Notes: generated by a model from the sequence alone, not told the origin. DNA of 16,389 nucleotides from Annulohypoxylon bovei var. microspora (GCA_022836615.1 MU405501.1:1-16389); one strand, 5' to 3'. Positions 1 through 10,463 are shown, counted from the stretch's first letter. Made by a program: numbers and translations.

Positions 1-166
1 AATATACATTAAAACTAATATTTTATTATTATAAATACCTTAATATTATAACCTTTTTTAATTAAAAATAATATTCTTTTAAATAATTTATTTTTTATTA
101 TTAATATATTACCTTAATAATGTTTTTATACTTAATAACCTTAATTTTAATATTAAACCTCCATTT

Positions 167-400
167 AAATTAATAATAACTTTTTAAATTAATAATAATC
201 TTTTAAATCGACGATAACTTTTTAAATTAATGATAACCTTTTAAATTAATAATAACCTTCCAAATTAACGATAATTTTCTAAATTAATAATAACTTATTT
301 AAATTAATGATAACTTATTTAAATTAACGAAAACTTATTTATATCGATAATAATTTACTTAAATTAATAATAACCTACCCAAATTAACGATGTTTTAATA
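167..400. repeat. Minisatellite, 12 units of 19 then 20 bp
   Basis: Units begin at 167, 186, 205, 224, 243, 262 and 281 (spacing 19 bp) and then at 301, 321, 341, 361 and 381 (spacing 20 bp). The consensus is close to AAATTAAYGATAACYTTTT. The 20-bp form ends in ACTTATTT. Differences between units are largely C/T and G/A (AAATCGACGATAAC beside AAATTAATGATAAC), as expected if an originally more GC-rich array was hit by cytosine deamination. The last unit is degenerate. No reading frame is kept across the array, so it is taken as non-coding. Confidence 0.85.
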
Positions 401-480
401 ATAATCTTAATTTAAGAATTTCGAATTTAATTTTAAATCTTTATATATTAAATTATTTTAAATCTTGTTATCATGGTTAT

Positions 481-840
481 AAATTAGGGTGTTAAAAAGG
501 TTAGATTTTTTTTTTTTTTTTTTCGGACGAGTTTGTGACGTAAATTTAAGGGTAATTTAATTGTGTAAGGGTTAATAATAATGTAAATAAAAATAATTTT
601 ACGTAAAAATAATATTACTTATATAAAATAAAAACCTTTTAAATTGTAATATATTAAATTAATTTAATTATATTAAACGGTTTATAATATTTATTATATA
701 AAAAATTTCGTAATTATATTATATATTAATTATATAAAAGGTTTTAATGTAATGGGTATAATGGTTCCGAATATTTTTTAAATTACGGTGGTAAATATGG
801 GTTATTAAAAATAATTTTAAAGTAAACTATAAAATAAAAA
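481..840. other. G-skewed gene-free block
   Basis: A line-by-line count gives about 45 G and 13 C in this block, against 11 G and 42 C in 1-420. It includes TTAGGGTG near 485, AAGGGTAATTT near 550, GTAAGGGTTAA near 565 and GGTGGTAAAT near 787. The single TTAGGG is not followed by further telomere units. I see no reading frame or RNA fold. It may be a relic of a mutated repeat. Confidence 0.5.
506..523. repeat. T18 homopolymer at a base-skew boundary
   Basis: There are eighteen consecutive T, followed by a small GC-richer patch (CGGACGAG, then GTGACG). It is among the longest homopolymers in the window. On the minus strand it reads as A18 directly after CTCGTCCG. That could be the poly(A) tail of a retroposed element lying to the right and read leftwards. 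It could also be simple slippage. Confidence 0.6.
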
Positions 841-1619
841 TAATTACCTTTTTTATAAATAAATATATGTAATATTTATGTTAAATTATAAATATTTCGT
901 TATATTTTACAACTAATTTAACAATGTTTATATTATGCGATTAATATAACTTATTATAAAAATTAAACTTATAATATATATGCGAATTATTAAAGTTATT
1001 TTTAATTTTAAATAATGTAATAAATATATTTAATAATAATAAATTTAATAATTTTTATAAATAATTTACGATTTTTATAATAACATAAATTAATTAAACA
1101 TTAAAAATTATAACCCGATTTTATATAATAAACGTTATAATAATAACCTTTTTCACGTATTAATTATATATTAATTATATAATAAATGATAAAAATCTTT
1201 TTTTTTTAAAATTTACCATTTTAATTAAATTATTTTATTAATTAAAATTTCTATTAATATATATAAGTTAATTATATGTATATTTATATACACTTTTTTA
1301 TATAAATACTTTTTATTTATATTACTTTATTTTTTATTATTTCTTCCTTTTTAACCTTATATTAAATCTTTTATAATTATATAATTAAATAAACTTTATA
1401 AAACATTTTTAAATAATATTAAATACAACTTATAAAAATTGTTATGTGGTTTATAAACTTAACTTAAAACTAATTACATACAAAGTAAAAAGGCTTTCAT
1501 TAAAAGGTATCACGGAACCACCTTAAATAATCTTTAAATACACTTAACTTTTAACCCGATTTATTAACCATAAAACAATTTATAATAAATATAATTAACT
1601 TTATTTAAAAGCGTTTTGT
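841..1619. other. AT-rich stretch with no recognisable feature
   Basis: Both strands were scanned for long open frames, tRNA box-like motifs and tandem repeats, and nothing was found. A slightly GC-richer patch at about 1490-1560 (GGCTTTCAT, CACGGAACCACC, AACCCGAT) could be a scrap of a former repeat. It gives no identity. Confidence 0.5.
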
Positions 1620-1745
1620 GAGATTTATTTAAATATGTAATTATTAAAAAAATTAACAAAGGATTAAATGGGAAAAAATAAAATTAAAGGAAAAATATAT
1701 AAATAAATGTAAAAACGGGGGTTTTTTAAAAGGTGTGGGATAAAT
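1620..1745. other. Short G-rich patch
   Basis: This patch holds GGATTAAATGGG, AACGGGGG and AAAAGGTGTGGG with almost no C. In composition it resembles the G-rich arrays of the repeats at 9.83 kb and 14.66 kb, but no unit period is evident. It is listed as a possible degraded fragment only. Confidence 0.3.
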
Positions 1746-2330
1746 ATTAAAAATACATTTATTTATATAAAAATTTATATGTAAAAAAAAGTATTATTAA
1801 TGCCTAGAAATATATAATGAATAAAACCCATAATAAAATTTTCCCTTTTTTAAAATTAATTAATTAAAACGTAACATTATTTATTTTATACTTTTTTTTA
1901 TACTTTAATATTAATAATATTTTTTTTTATATATAAATTCTTTTATAAATATATGTATTTTTAATGTTTATTTAAAATAAAAATTTTTGGATTAAATTAA
2001 TAAAAATGAATTTAATAAATAAATATAAATATATATATATTATAATTAATATAATTTATATATAAATATTTATATAATAAAAAAAATTAACATTTCCATT
2101 ATTTAAACTTTCATTATAAACTTCTTTAAAACTTACTTCTTTTTTTCTTTTAATATTATTTAAATAAAATTTTATATAATTTAAATATCCTTTTTATATA
2201 CCTTTTAATATTAATAATGAAGTTTTTAATAATAAAAAAAAATACCATTAAAACCGAATAAATTATACTTAAAATTATAAACCATATAATTTCGGAAAAA
2301 AGACTTACTTATTATAAATAATTTATTATA
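1746..2330. other. AT-rich stretch with no recognisable feature
   Basis: The stretch is dominated by TA, TTAA and short T or A runs, including an AT dinucleotide run near 2030-2040. No open frame longer than chance, no RNA gene and no inverted repeat with G/C pairs was seen. Confidence 0.5.
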
Positions 2331-2347
2331 ACGCTTTAAAAAAGCGT
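2331..2347. other. Hairpin: ACGCTTT-AAA-AAAGCGT
   Basis: This is a perfect 7-bp stem with a 3-base loop, capped by ACGC/GCGT. Four G/C-containing outer pairs are unusual in this base composition. No neighbouring gene gives it a regulatory role. It may be the end of a degraded inverted-repeat element. Confidence 0.5.
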
Positions 2348-2507
2348 ACTAATTTATTTCTTCTTAAACTTTAATTAAAATATTTTAAAAAATAATATTT
2401 TATTATAAAAAATTAAAAAAAGAACGTTTAAAAATTAATATAATAATGTAAATATTTTAATTAATTTTAAGGTTTAATTTATATTAATAATCGTGGCAAA
2501 TATTTAT

Positions 2508-2555
2508 TTCCACCGGTTTTCCAAGATATTAATAATATAAGTTATTTCGGTGGAA
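2508..2555. repeat. Inverted repeat TTCCACCG...CGGTGGAA
   Basis: The arms at 2508-2515 and 2548-2555 are perfectly complementary over 8 bp, five of them G/C pairs. They enclose a 32-base loop. The loop contains a nested AT stem, ATATTA-A-TAATAT, at about 2527-2539. Such G/C arms are rare here and the layout resembles a tiny foldback element. No target-site duplication was identified. Confidence 0.55.
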
Positions 2556-3373
2556 TATTCATTTATAATTTTATTTAATTTAATTAATAATATTAACATC
2601 ATTTTAAAACAAAATGAATTAATATATTTTTATAAAAAAAAAATTTAAATATGTTTTAATATAAAGCCGTTAAACTTTTTATTAAAGTTATTTAATAATA
2701 ATATAACTTAATATATTGAAACTTTTAAGAAATTTTTAAAACGAATAATATTATTTATTAATATAAATCTTATTCCCCGTAACGCTTATTTCGTAACTTA
2801 TAATATTATTAATTATTATTAAATATTTAAGTTAAGTACATATAATTAAATTACAAGCAACGTTAACATATAAAACGGTAATATTATTATTATAAAATAA
2901 ATCATAATTTTTAAATTTATTAAAAAAAATAAATAAAAAATTATATAATTAATACATAATAAAATTAAGATTAATTATTTAATTAAACATGATAATATTT
3001 TATTAATTATATAATATTTTTACGAATATAATTATTTAATTTATTATTTACTTACACGAAATATATATTAATTAGTTTTATTAAAAGTTAATTATAATCT
3101 TTTTAAATTTTTTTATATAAGCTTATAATAAATCTTTAATATACATTTTATTATTTTCTATGGTGTAGTAAAAAAGTTAATATATTTACATTTTAATAAA
3201 ATTATATATTATAATATTTTAATAAGAAATATCTTTATTATATTTTATTAAAAAAACGATAAAACTATTATAATAAAAGTAATAATTTTTAATTTTAAAA
3301 AAGTTACCACGAAGTTTATTAATAATAAAAAAAATTTTAAGCTTTATTATATAATTATTTTAAAAGTCTTAAA
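2556..3373. other. AT-rich stretch with no recognisable feature
   Basis: No open frame, RNA gene or tandem array was seen on either strand. Small GC-richer scraps occur (CCCCGTAACGC near 2773, GTTACCACGAAG near 3303), but they have no context that identifies them. Confidence 0.5.
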
Positions 3374-3394
3374 GGGGCAATATTATTATTCCCC
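3374..3394. other. Hairpin GGGG...CCCC
   Basis: GGGG (3374-3377) pairs with CCCC (3391-3394). After one bulged C, AATA (3379-3382) pairs with TATT (3387-3390), leaving a 4-base loop. It is the strongest short G/C stem I see in the first 9 kb. It is not followed by a clear T-run next to any gene, so it is not called a terminator. Confidence 0.5.
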
Positions 3395-3395
3395 C

Positions 3396-3840
3396 ATTAA
3401 TATATAGAGCTTTATAATTATAATTATTATATGCCTTTAATAAAAAAAACTTTTTAACGTTCAAATTAACTAAAAAATCCATACCTTTTTCTTAAATTAA
3501 ATAAAAATTAAATTCCATAATAAAAATATTAATTTAAAAGAATTAAAATATATTAAATTTATATTTATATATAATCTTAAAAAAAAACCTACGGTTAATG
3601 AAGTTAAAGAAATTTTAAAAAAAACGTTTTAATAAATTTATTCCTTTAATTATTATAATATAAAAGAAATAAAAAAACTTTTTTATTAAATATATAATAA
3701 ATTAATTATTAATCAATTAAAATTCATAATTATTATAAATAAACCTTATTTACATGCTCATAAATAACGACATCGCTTTTTAAAATAATAATTTAATAAA
3801 ATAATAAAAATTTATTTAATTATATTATTATAAAAATTAC
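3396..3840. other. AT-rich stretch with no recognisable feature
   Basis: No gene, RNA or repeat was seen. From about 3720 the sequence becomes C-rich relative to G (10 C and 3 G in 3721-3780), leading into the block that follows. Confidence 0.5.
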
Positions 3841-4560
3841 ATTTTTATAATACCTTTAACACTTATTTACTTAATCCAACCAAAGCTTTTATTAATTAAT
3901 TTAATTACTTATTAATTAAAATCCTTATTAATATATATAAATTATATAAATCAAATACTTAATCCCCCATATAAATCATTATGTAAATAAATATACATGT
4001 TTCATTTTTTATACCCATTAATATTTGTACTTAAATAACTTCATTAACCCAGGTTTTTTCGATTATATTAATTTTCAAAAATATTTACTTATAAACACAA
4101 TTAAATACATTAAGTTATATCGTTATTTTTATTTTATTAAATTATATATATAATAAAATATTTATTAAAAAACTTTAAATAACTTTCGAAACATCATATA
4201 CAATTAATCTAAGAAACTAAATCCAATTCGATAAAAATAACAATTTTTTCAATATTAATTAATAAACATAAGCTAAATTTAAAAATATATTACTACTTAT
4301 ATAAACTTATATATATTTTATTATACTAATTTCAATAACTTAAAATTTTACATTATTTTACATTTACACTTAAATAATTTCATAAAAATATTTTCAATTA
4401 ATTTACACTTAATCTTATATTATATTTAACTTAATCTTTAATTAATTAAACTTAATTACATCATTCCTCTTACATTTCTTATTAATACTACAAAACATAT
4501 TAATAATTATAAAACATTAAACAACGTTTAAAAGTCATCACATACAACCAATAAAATAAT
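3841..4560. other. C-retaining, G-depleted block
   Basis: A line-by-line count gives about 91 C and 15 G over 720 bases. In the core, 4201-4560, it is 47 C and 5 G. In that core about half of the C are CpA, so the favoured RIP target is not depleted on this strand. TpG is absent, so the complementary-strand CpA sites are gone. This is what cytosine loss restricted to the minus strand would leave. Plus-strand frames here have TAA stops at about the rate chance predicts, so no coding relic is called. Confidence 0.7.
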
Positions 4561-5386
4561 AATAAAACCATGGAAAACCGGAATAAAACATGGTATATCT
4601 TAAAAACCAATTCATGCATTTAAATAAAACCTACATGGTTAAAACCATTAAATTAAGGATTATCTTATAATATAACTTATTAAAAAACCAAAAACTAAAT
4701 ATGAAATTATTTAAATTAAAAGGTGTATTTTATGGTAAAAATAATTTAATAAAATAATAACTTATTAATAAAGATTTCAACCATTTAAAAACACCACCCT
4801 CCCACCTACAAAGTATTATTAAAATATAATATTATTAAAATAATAAATCTTTAAAATAAAATTTTTATTATAATATAAAACTTTTAAATAAAATAATAAA
4901 AGAATATTTATATAAAATATTAAAATGAAAATCTTCGAATTTTTTTAACAATTAAATCTCACAAATATTAAATAATAATTATATAATATAATTTTATAAC
5001 TTAATAATTAATAAATATTAATATTTCATTAATTAAAATAATATATCTTAAAAAATAATGCTTTTATTATTTTAATTTTAACCTTATTTTTATCTTATAA
5101 AAAAAGGTTAATAATTTAACGGTTTAATAATTAAACCCATCCACAATGTAACCCATTTAATTCTAACGTTATGCTTTTAAAAAATGTGTGGTTTTCATTA
5201 TAATTATATTCGCGATATTATAATATATAAGTTTAATTTTCTTCGAATAATTTATAAAGTTAATAATTGTAAGTTTTAATTATATATATATATTTATTAA
5301 TTAAAAATAATTAAAAAATAATAAAAATAATAAAAACTTATATAAAACATTAATTTCTTTAATGGGTATCATAATTAACATTTTAA
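4561..5386. other. AT-rich stretch with a C-rich cluster near 4791-4810
   Basis: Most of the stretch is featureless. CACCACCCTCCCACCT at about 4793-4808 is an isolated C-rich run; on the minus strand it reads GGTGG/GGGAGGG. That resembles the G-rich units of the 10 kb array in the opposite orientation, but the match is too short to claim homology. Near 4570-4605 there are ATGG and ACATGG scraps with no sustained reading frame. Confidence 0.4.
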
Positions 5387-5770
5387 ATGAATAAATTATT
5401 TTATTTTATAAATAAAATTAATTTCGACGTTTTTTTTTTCAACAATAATATTAATAAACAAATATACAATGGTTAAGAATTAAATAAAATTTTAAATACT
5501 CGGCATATTTATAAATAATTTATTTGATTTTAATTGGTTTATATTAAATATAAAATTATTTTACAACATATAATATTAAAATTCATTATTTTTCATATTA
5601 CACTTTTTTTTAAACTTTTCTTATATATTATTATAAGTGCTTTATTAACTTATTTATCATTAACATACTACATTTTTAACGTTAAGAAATTATTAAAATT
5701 ATATTTATATAATAAAATATTTAATTTCGTTATTAATTATTTTAATTTTAAATCGCTTTTAATATTTTAA
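5387..5770 (+). pseudogene. Weak decayed coding candidate, unidentified
   Basis: No family is recognised. One plus-strand frame runs from an ATG at 5387 to 5770 with four internal stops (TAA near 5474, 5516 and 5531, and a TGA between the last two). Its last part, 5534-5770, is open for 78 codons from a TTG. The open part reads as a mostly hydrophobic, Leu/Ile/Phe/Lys/Tyr-rich peptide, which is also what random AT-rich DNA yields. Beyond two more stops the frame is open again to about 5868. Stop density is about half of what composition predicts, a modest signal in a window with six frames. There is no promoter, intron pattern or neighbouring gene. It may be a RIP-damaged fragment or chance; it should not be read as a functional gene. 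Confidence 0.15.
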
Positions 5771-6876
5771 CCATAATTTAACATATTAATATTATTAAAA
5801 GTTTTTTTTACTTTATTTTACCACGCTTTATCTTTTAAGAAAATAACTTTAAAGCTTAAATTAAAGACTTAATAAAATAAAAATTTAACCTTTAAAGGAT
5901 TATTAAGGTTAATCTTAAAATAAAGTAAATAAAAGGTATAATGTATATATATATTACATTTCATAAAAATAAAAGGTTAAAGCTCTTTACGTAATAATAT
6001 AATTATTTTTCCATTTATTAAATTTACATTATAATAAATTCATTATGATTATAATGGGATTTAATTAATTTTTCTTTAATTAAATAAGATTTGCTTTTTT
6101 TTATAAACACTTTAAGTTTTAATGGTAATTACCATTATCATGATTAATAAAACATTTCTCATACTTTTTATTATTAATTAATTAAAATAAAGTTAAGTTT
6201 AATAAATAATATACGATTAATAATGTTTAACATTATATAAAATTAATCCCTTAAATTATTTATTTAAATAAGTTACATATTTTTTAATTAATAAAAAGTG
6301 TTAATTAAATAATAAAAGGATAATACTTATATAATATTTAATAATAATTTTAATATTAATTTCACATATAATTCGTTTAATATAAAGGTAATTTATTAAC
6401 TTCTAAAGTTTAAAATAAATATTAAAACTTAAAAAATTAATTAACTTTTAAATAATTTTATTAATTTTACAAGTAAATAACTTGTTGCAAAATTTAAAAC
6501 GTTTAATTAACAATTAAAAAAAACCAAAATAATTAATTATATAAAAGCCATAACGCTTTAACTTCTTAAATTAATAAAAAATTATTAAATTTTAAAAAAT
6601 AATACCGGTATACCATTAAAATCGATTGTATGTGGATATTAATGGTAAATTAATTTAATGTATGGTTTTAATTTTATTTTTAAAAAATACTTAAATATTT
6701 AATTATATTAATATTATATTAACATTATAATATAACGAAATAAACATATTATGTGTAATTAAATTTTAAGATTATATGAATTTATTTTATTTTCTCGTAA
6801 ATTAATTAATTATGTACATAATGAAAATATAAAATGTTATAATATGTAGCTTAGGTAAGTATATTTTATAATTAAA
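5771..6876. other. AT-rich stretch with no gene
   Basis: Apart from the 18-bp palindrome at 6120-6137, I see nothing that can be named. A small patch near 6600-6665 (ACCGGTATACC, GATTGTATGTGG) is slightly richer in G+C but has no structure. Confidence 0.5.
6120..6137. other. Perfect 18-bp palindrome with GGTAATTACC core
   Basis: TAATGGTAATTACCATTA is identical to its own reverse complement. The central GGTAATTACC recurs inside the second palindrome at 13374-13391. Such a dyad could bind a dimeric protein or be the joined arms of a foldback. No gene nearby supports a regulatory reading. Confidence 0.6.
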
Positions 6877-7036
6877 ATGGCATATTATTTTATTTATCCG
6901 CTAAAATTTAAGGGGGGAAATAGGTTTTTTATAAACGAAACTTTAAATTTTTTTATTTCACATTTTATACTTTATGCCTTAATGAATATATATTTTAATT
7001 TACTTAAATACTTATTTAATTTCAAAACTTTAACAT

Positions 7037-7180
7037 TAATAACTTTAATGGCTTTAATGGTTTTAATAACTTTAAAAGCTTTAATTACTTTTATGGCTTT
7101 AATAACTTTAATAACTTTAATAACTTTAATTGTTTTAAACTTTTTAATAAATTTAATAAATTTAATACCTTTAATAACAT
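7037..7180. repeat. Tandem array, 16 units of 9 bp
   Basis: Sixteen consecutive 9-bp units fit exactly from 7037 to 7180. TAATAACTT is the commonest, with variants TAATGGCTT, TAATGGTTT, TAATTACTT, TAATTGTTT and TAATACCTT. Many differences are G/A and C/T, so a TAATGGCTT-like ancestor hit by cytosine deamination is plausible. Because 9 is a multiple of 3, the array keeps frames open on both strands. On the plus strand it gives a Leu-Ile-Thr-like tripeptide repeat inside 6877-7209 (110 codons, ATG start). On the minus strand it gives a Lys-Val-Ile-like repeat inside 6972-7184 (70 codons). I take both frames as by-products of the array. A former repeat-protein exon cannot be excluded. Confidence 0.85.
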
Positions 7181-7250
7181 CCACATCCCTTTGGGTAATT
7201 TTAATATAAACTTAACTTATCTTAACCTTTTAAATTTACATGCCGTTTTA

Positions 7251-7358
7251 TTAATTATACATATAATTTAACTTTAATTAATTATACATATAACTTAATC
7301 TTATTTAATCTAATGTTTAAATTAACCTTAATTAATTATATACATAATTTCTTTTTAA
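7251..7358. repeat. Tandem array, four units of 27 bp
   Basis: The units are 7251-7277, 7278-7304, 7305-7331 and 7332-7358. The first, second and fourth begin with TTAATTATA followed by an ACATA element. The third is more degenerate (TTAATCTAATG start) but keeps the TTAA..CTTAA end. A fifth, weaker unit may follow at 7359-7385. The unit is three times the 9-bp period of the neighbouring array, but the sequences do not clearly match. Confidence 0.65.
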
Positions 7359-7385
7359 TTAATTTAACGTATTATTTTATTAATT

Positions 7386-9321
7386 TTAAAGCAATATAAT
7401 TAAAACTTACGCATAAAATTTATCCGCTTTTCATTGTAATTAAAAAGCTTAAACTTATTTATAAAAATTATTAAGTTTTTTTTTTTAATAATGTAATTAT
7501 AATTTACTTGCAAAAATCATTTAATTCATTATATAATTAAAGAGCTTAAACCTAATCACCCATTTTACTTAATTTACTTAAACATTAAAGTAATAATAAT
7601 ATGAAAATATATTAATATTACATGTAATTATATAAAAACCTATATATAATATTTAATATATTAAATTTAATTAACTTTATATTACTTTTTTTTAAATTAT
7701 TTAAAAAAGACTTTACTTATAAGAAAAATATTTTTTATAATAAATAATTCGAAGAAATATATAAAACGTTCTTATATAATTAATAACATTATAAGTTCAT
7801 TATTAAATAAATAAATTATTACCATTAAATAATAAATTTAACCATACTTTTTCAAAAATTTAATATATATTATAAATCTTTTAATATATTCCAAGAAAAA
7901 TGGGAATGTAAAAAAAATATAATAAAACATTTTTATAAATTATTAAAAGTAAAAAAAACAAAATTTATATATTATTTATATTTAAATATATATAATAAAC
8001 CTTACGAAACTTAACTTATAATAATTAAACTTATAAACCAAAATAAGGCTTTTTAAAAAAAGCCGAGGTATAATTTAATTAAATTATTATAATATGTTAT
8101 TTACTTATTTATTTATTTATATAAAATAATATTACGTAATAATAATTACCGTTATTACCTTTCCATGTGGCTTAATTTATAATTAATAATTAACTTATTA
8201 TATATTTTGTTTTTATCTTTTTTACCTTATTAATAAAATAAATAACGATGGATATAAAAGGAATTTTAATATTTTAATACGAAATAATATATCATTTAAA
8301 AGGTTTTATATATTAATTATATTTTTAAATATTTAAAACGTGATTAAATAAACGATGGATACATAAATATTATATTAACATTTAATTAATATTTAAACTT
8401 AATAATAATTTATCCATTATATTTTAATAAATAACCATTATAATTTAAATAATTTAACTTTTAAAAAAAAATTATACGGTGCGAATATACTTTAATTTAC
8501 ACGCACACAATTTTATTTAATTTTAATAATATTTGTTTTTTCATACAAATACCAATGTAAGTTTATATACCTTTTTCATTAATTCCCACGCCACCAACTT
8601 TTAAATTAAATAATTTTACGAATAATTATTATAATAAAATACATTTAAACTTATGTAATAACTATTTTAAATTAAAAATAAATAATGTAAATTACACCGT
8701 TTTAATATTAATATTAATTAAAATAAATAAAGAAAGGTATAAAAGGTATGTAATAATTATAATAATTATTAAAGGTTTATTAAAAGAAATCACGTATAAT
8801 TAATCCGAAATAATACCATTAATAATACTTTAATACACCATAAAATGTCATAACTTAAGTTTTATTAAGGTTTATAAGATTTTTATTATTTAAATTAAAA
8901 TTCTTTAATGTTAAGCATTAATTTTTACTTAATATAATTTAAGTAAATATAAAAATGTAATGTTATTAATTAAAAAGCTTTTAAAATTATTTATTTTAAT
9001 TAATAAAAATTTCGAGTAAATTCATGAATTTTACCGCTTATATATCTTGCCATAATAATTTATATGTGAAAATACTTAATGTTTAACGCTAAAAGGCTTT
9101 AATTTTAATAATAAAAATATAATTATATTAAAATAAAAATAATATATTTAAATTTAATTAATTAAAAAAGCTTTATTATTTGTTTTACTTATTTTATTAT
9201 AAAAATATAAGGATTTAAAATAGCGATAAAAAAAATGTAAATATAAGATAAAAATTTAAAAATTTCTTAAATAAAAAAGAACATTAAGATTTTTAAAAAA
9301 ATAAAAAAACATTAAAAGCTT
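7386..9321. other. Long AT-rich stretch with no gene
   Basis: There is no reading frame, RNA gene or tandem array. Noted inside are the hairpin at 8047-8064 and two C-rich patches with little G: CACGCACACAA near 8501, and CCCACGCCACCAAC near 8584. Patches of slightly higher G+C occur near 8146-8170 and 9030-9095. None can be assigned. Confidence 0.5.
8047..8064. other. Hairpin GGCTTTTT-AA-AAAAAGCC
   Basis: This is a perfect 8-bp stem with a 2-base centre, capped by GGC/GCC. It is isolated, with no adjacent gene, so it is recorded only as structure. Confidence 0.5.
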
Positions 9322-9609
9322 TTAATTAAATGTCATAATAACTTAATTTTAAAACCACTTAAATAACATAAATACTTTAAATTTAACCGAAATTATTTTT
9401 TAAATTAATTAAGTTTTATAACTTATAAAGTTATTTCGTTATTATTTACGATTTAATTAATTAAATTAAGCTTTTTTATAATTTAATTAAATGTATTTAC
9501 AAAATGGGTTTTATTAAAAAAAGAATATATCCATAACGATTAATTAATTGTATCGTTTTTAAAGTGGGGCCTTTCAATTAATTAAATAACAAATCTCGAC
9601 TTTTAAAGT

Positions 9610-9687
9610 AATTTATTTACGAAAAAATGGTTTTCGAATTTTTTAAAAACGAAAAACTTATTAAAAGCTGGTTTTTACGCACGGACC
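9610..9687. repeat. Short inverted-repeat module, copy 1 (left arm decayed)
   Basis: The right arm, ACGCACGGACC (9677-9687), is intact. The left arm, ATTTATTTACGAA (from 9611), no longer pairs. Over 16 aligned bases (9608-9623 against 14459-14474) it differs from copy 2 at seven positions, and all seven are C-to-T or G-to-A relative to copy 2. The module is 78 bp, compared with 87 bp in copy 2. Confidence 0.6.
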
Positions 9688-10080
9688 AAATGGGTGGTAA
9701 CTTTAACGGATTAATTATTTAAAGTAATTATATAATCGATTCCATTTAATTTAATTAACTTTGATTTTTAACATAAATTATATAAAAAAAAAAAGACTTT
9801 TAATTTAAAAAATTTAATAATGGGTAATAAAATGGGTGGTTTAATGAAAAGTTTAAAGGGTGATATAAAAAGTGGTTTAATAAATGACGAGGGGCTTAAT
9901 AAATAATTAAGTTAAGGGTTATATAAGTGGTTAAAAAGATGGTTAAACCAAGGGTTAAAAAGGTGGTTACGGGTAATTATAAATGGTTAAAAGGGTGGCT
10001 TTATGGGTAATTTAAGGGATGGTATAAAGGGTGGTTAAATTAATGAATAATTAAATAAAAGGCTTAACGGGATGGCTTAA

Positions 10081-10176
10081 CGGGGGTTTAACGGGTGGTT
10101 ACATTAGGGGTTGGATCGGTGGTTTAAAAGGTGGTTAAACGGGAAGCTTAGTGGGTGGTTTAAAGGTTTAATAAAA
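10081..10176 (+). repeat. Higher-order duplication in the array, left member
   Basis: It aligns without gaps to 10368-10463 at an offset of exactly 287 bases. The last 31 bases are identical. Across 96 bases I count 18 transitions and 2 transversions. In 17 of the 18 transitions this member has G or C and the other has A or T. Confidence 0.75.
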
Positions 10177-10367
10177 AATGGTTAAACTGGTGGTTTAACG
10201 GGAATTATACGGGTGGTTAAACCGGGGGTAATTTATTTAAAGGTAATTTAATGGGGGATTAATAAAGGGTTTATTAAGTGGCTTAATAAATTAATGGGTG
10301 GTAAAACGGGAGGTTTAAAAAGTGGATTAATAAATGGTTAATTAGGTGTTTAAATCGGGGGAGGTTA

Positions 10368-10463
10368 TGGGAATTAAATAAGTGGTTAAATTAAAGGTTA
10401 AATTAATGGTTTAAAAGGTGGTTAAATAAAAGGCTTAGTGGGTGGTTTAAAGGTTTAATAAAA
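10368..10463 (+). repeat. Higher-order duplication in the array, right member
   Basis: This is the AT-shifted partner of 10081-10176. The nearly one-directional G-to-A and C-to-T differences indicate cytosine deamination after the duplication, mostly on the minus strand. Confidence 0.75.

Noticed and set aside
481..500. TTAGGG as a telomere repeat
   Set aside because: There is a single occurrence with no tandem continuation.
4141..4620. Apparent plus-strand coding relic with TAA-only stops
   Set aside because: About 15 stops in 160 codons is near the rate chance predicts, and TAA-only stops follow from the lack of G in this block.
6972..7184. 70-codon minus-strand open frame with a Lys-Val-Ile repeat
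   Set aside because: It is the reverse-strand reading of the same 9-bp array.
6877..7209. 110-codon plus-strand open frame with a Leu-Ile-Thr tripeptide repeat
   Set aside because: Its openness is produced by the 9-bp tandem array, which also opens the minus strand. There is no domain or gene context.
9736..9746. tRNA B-box-like ATCGATTCC
   Set aside because: No matching A-box, acceptor stem or anticodon arm could be folded around it.
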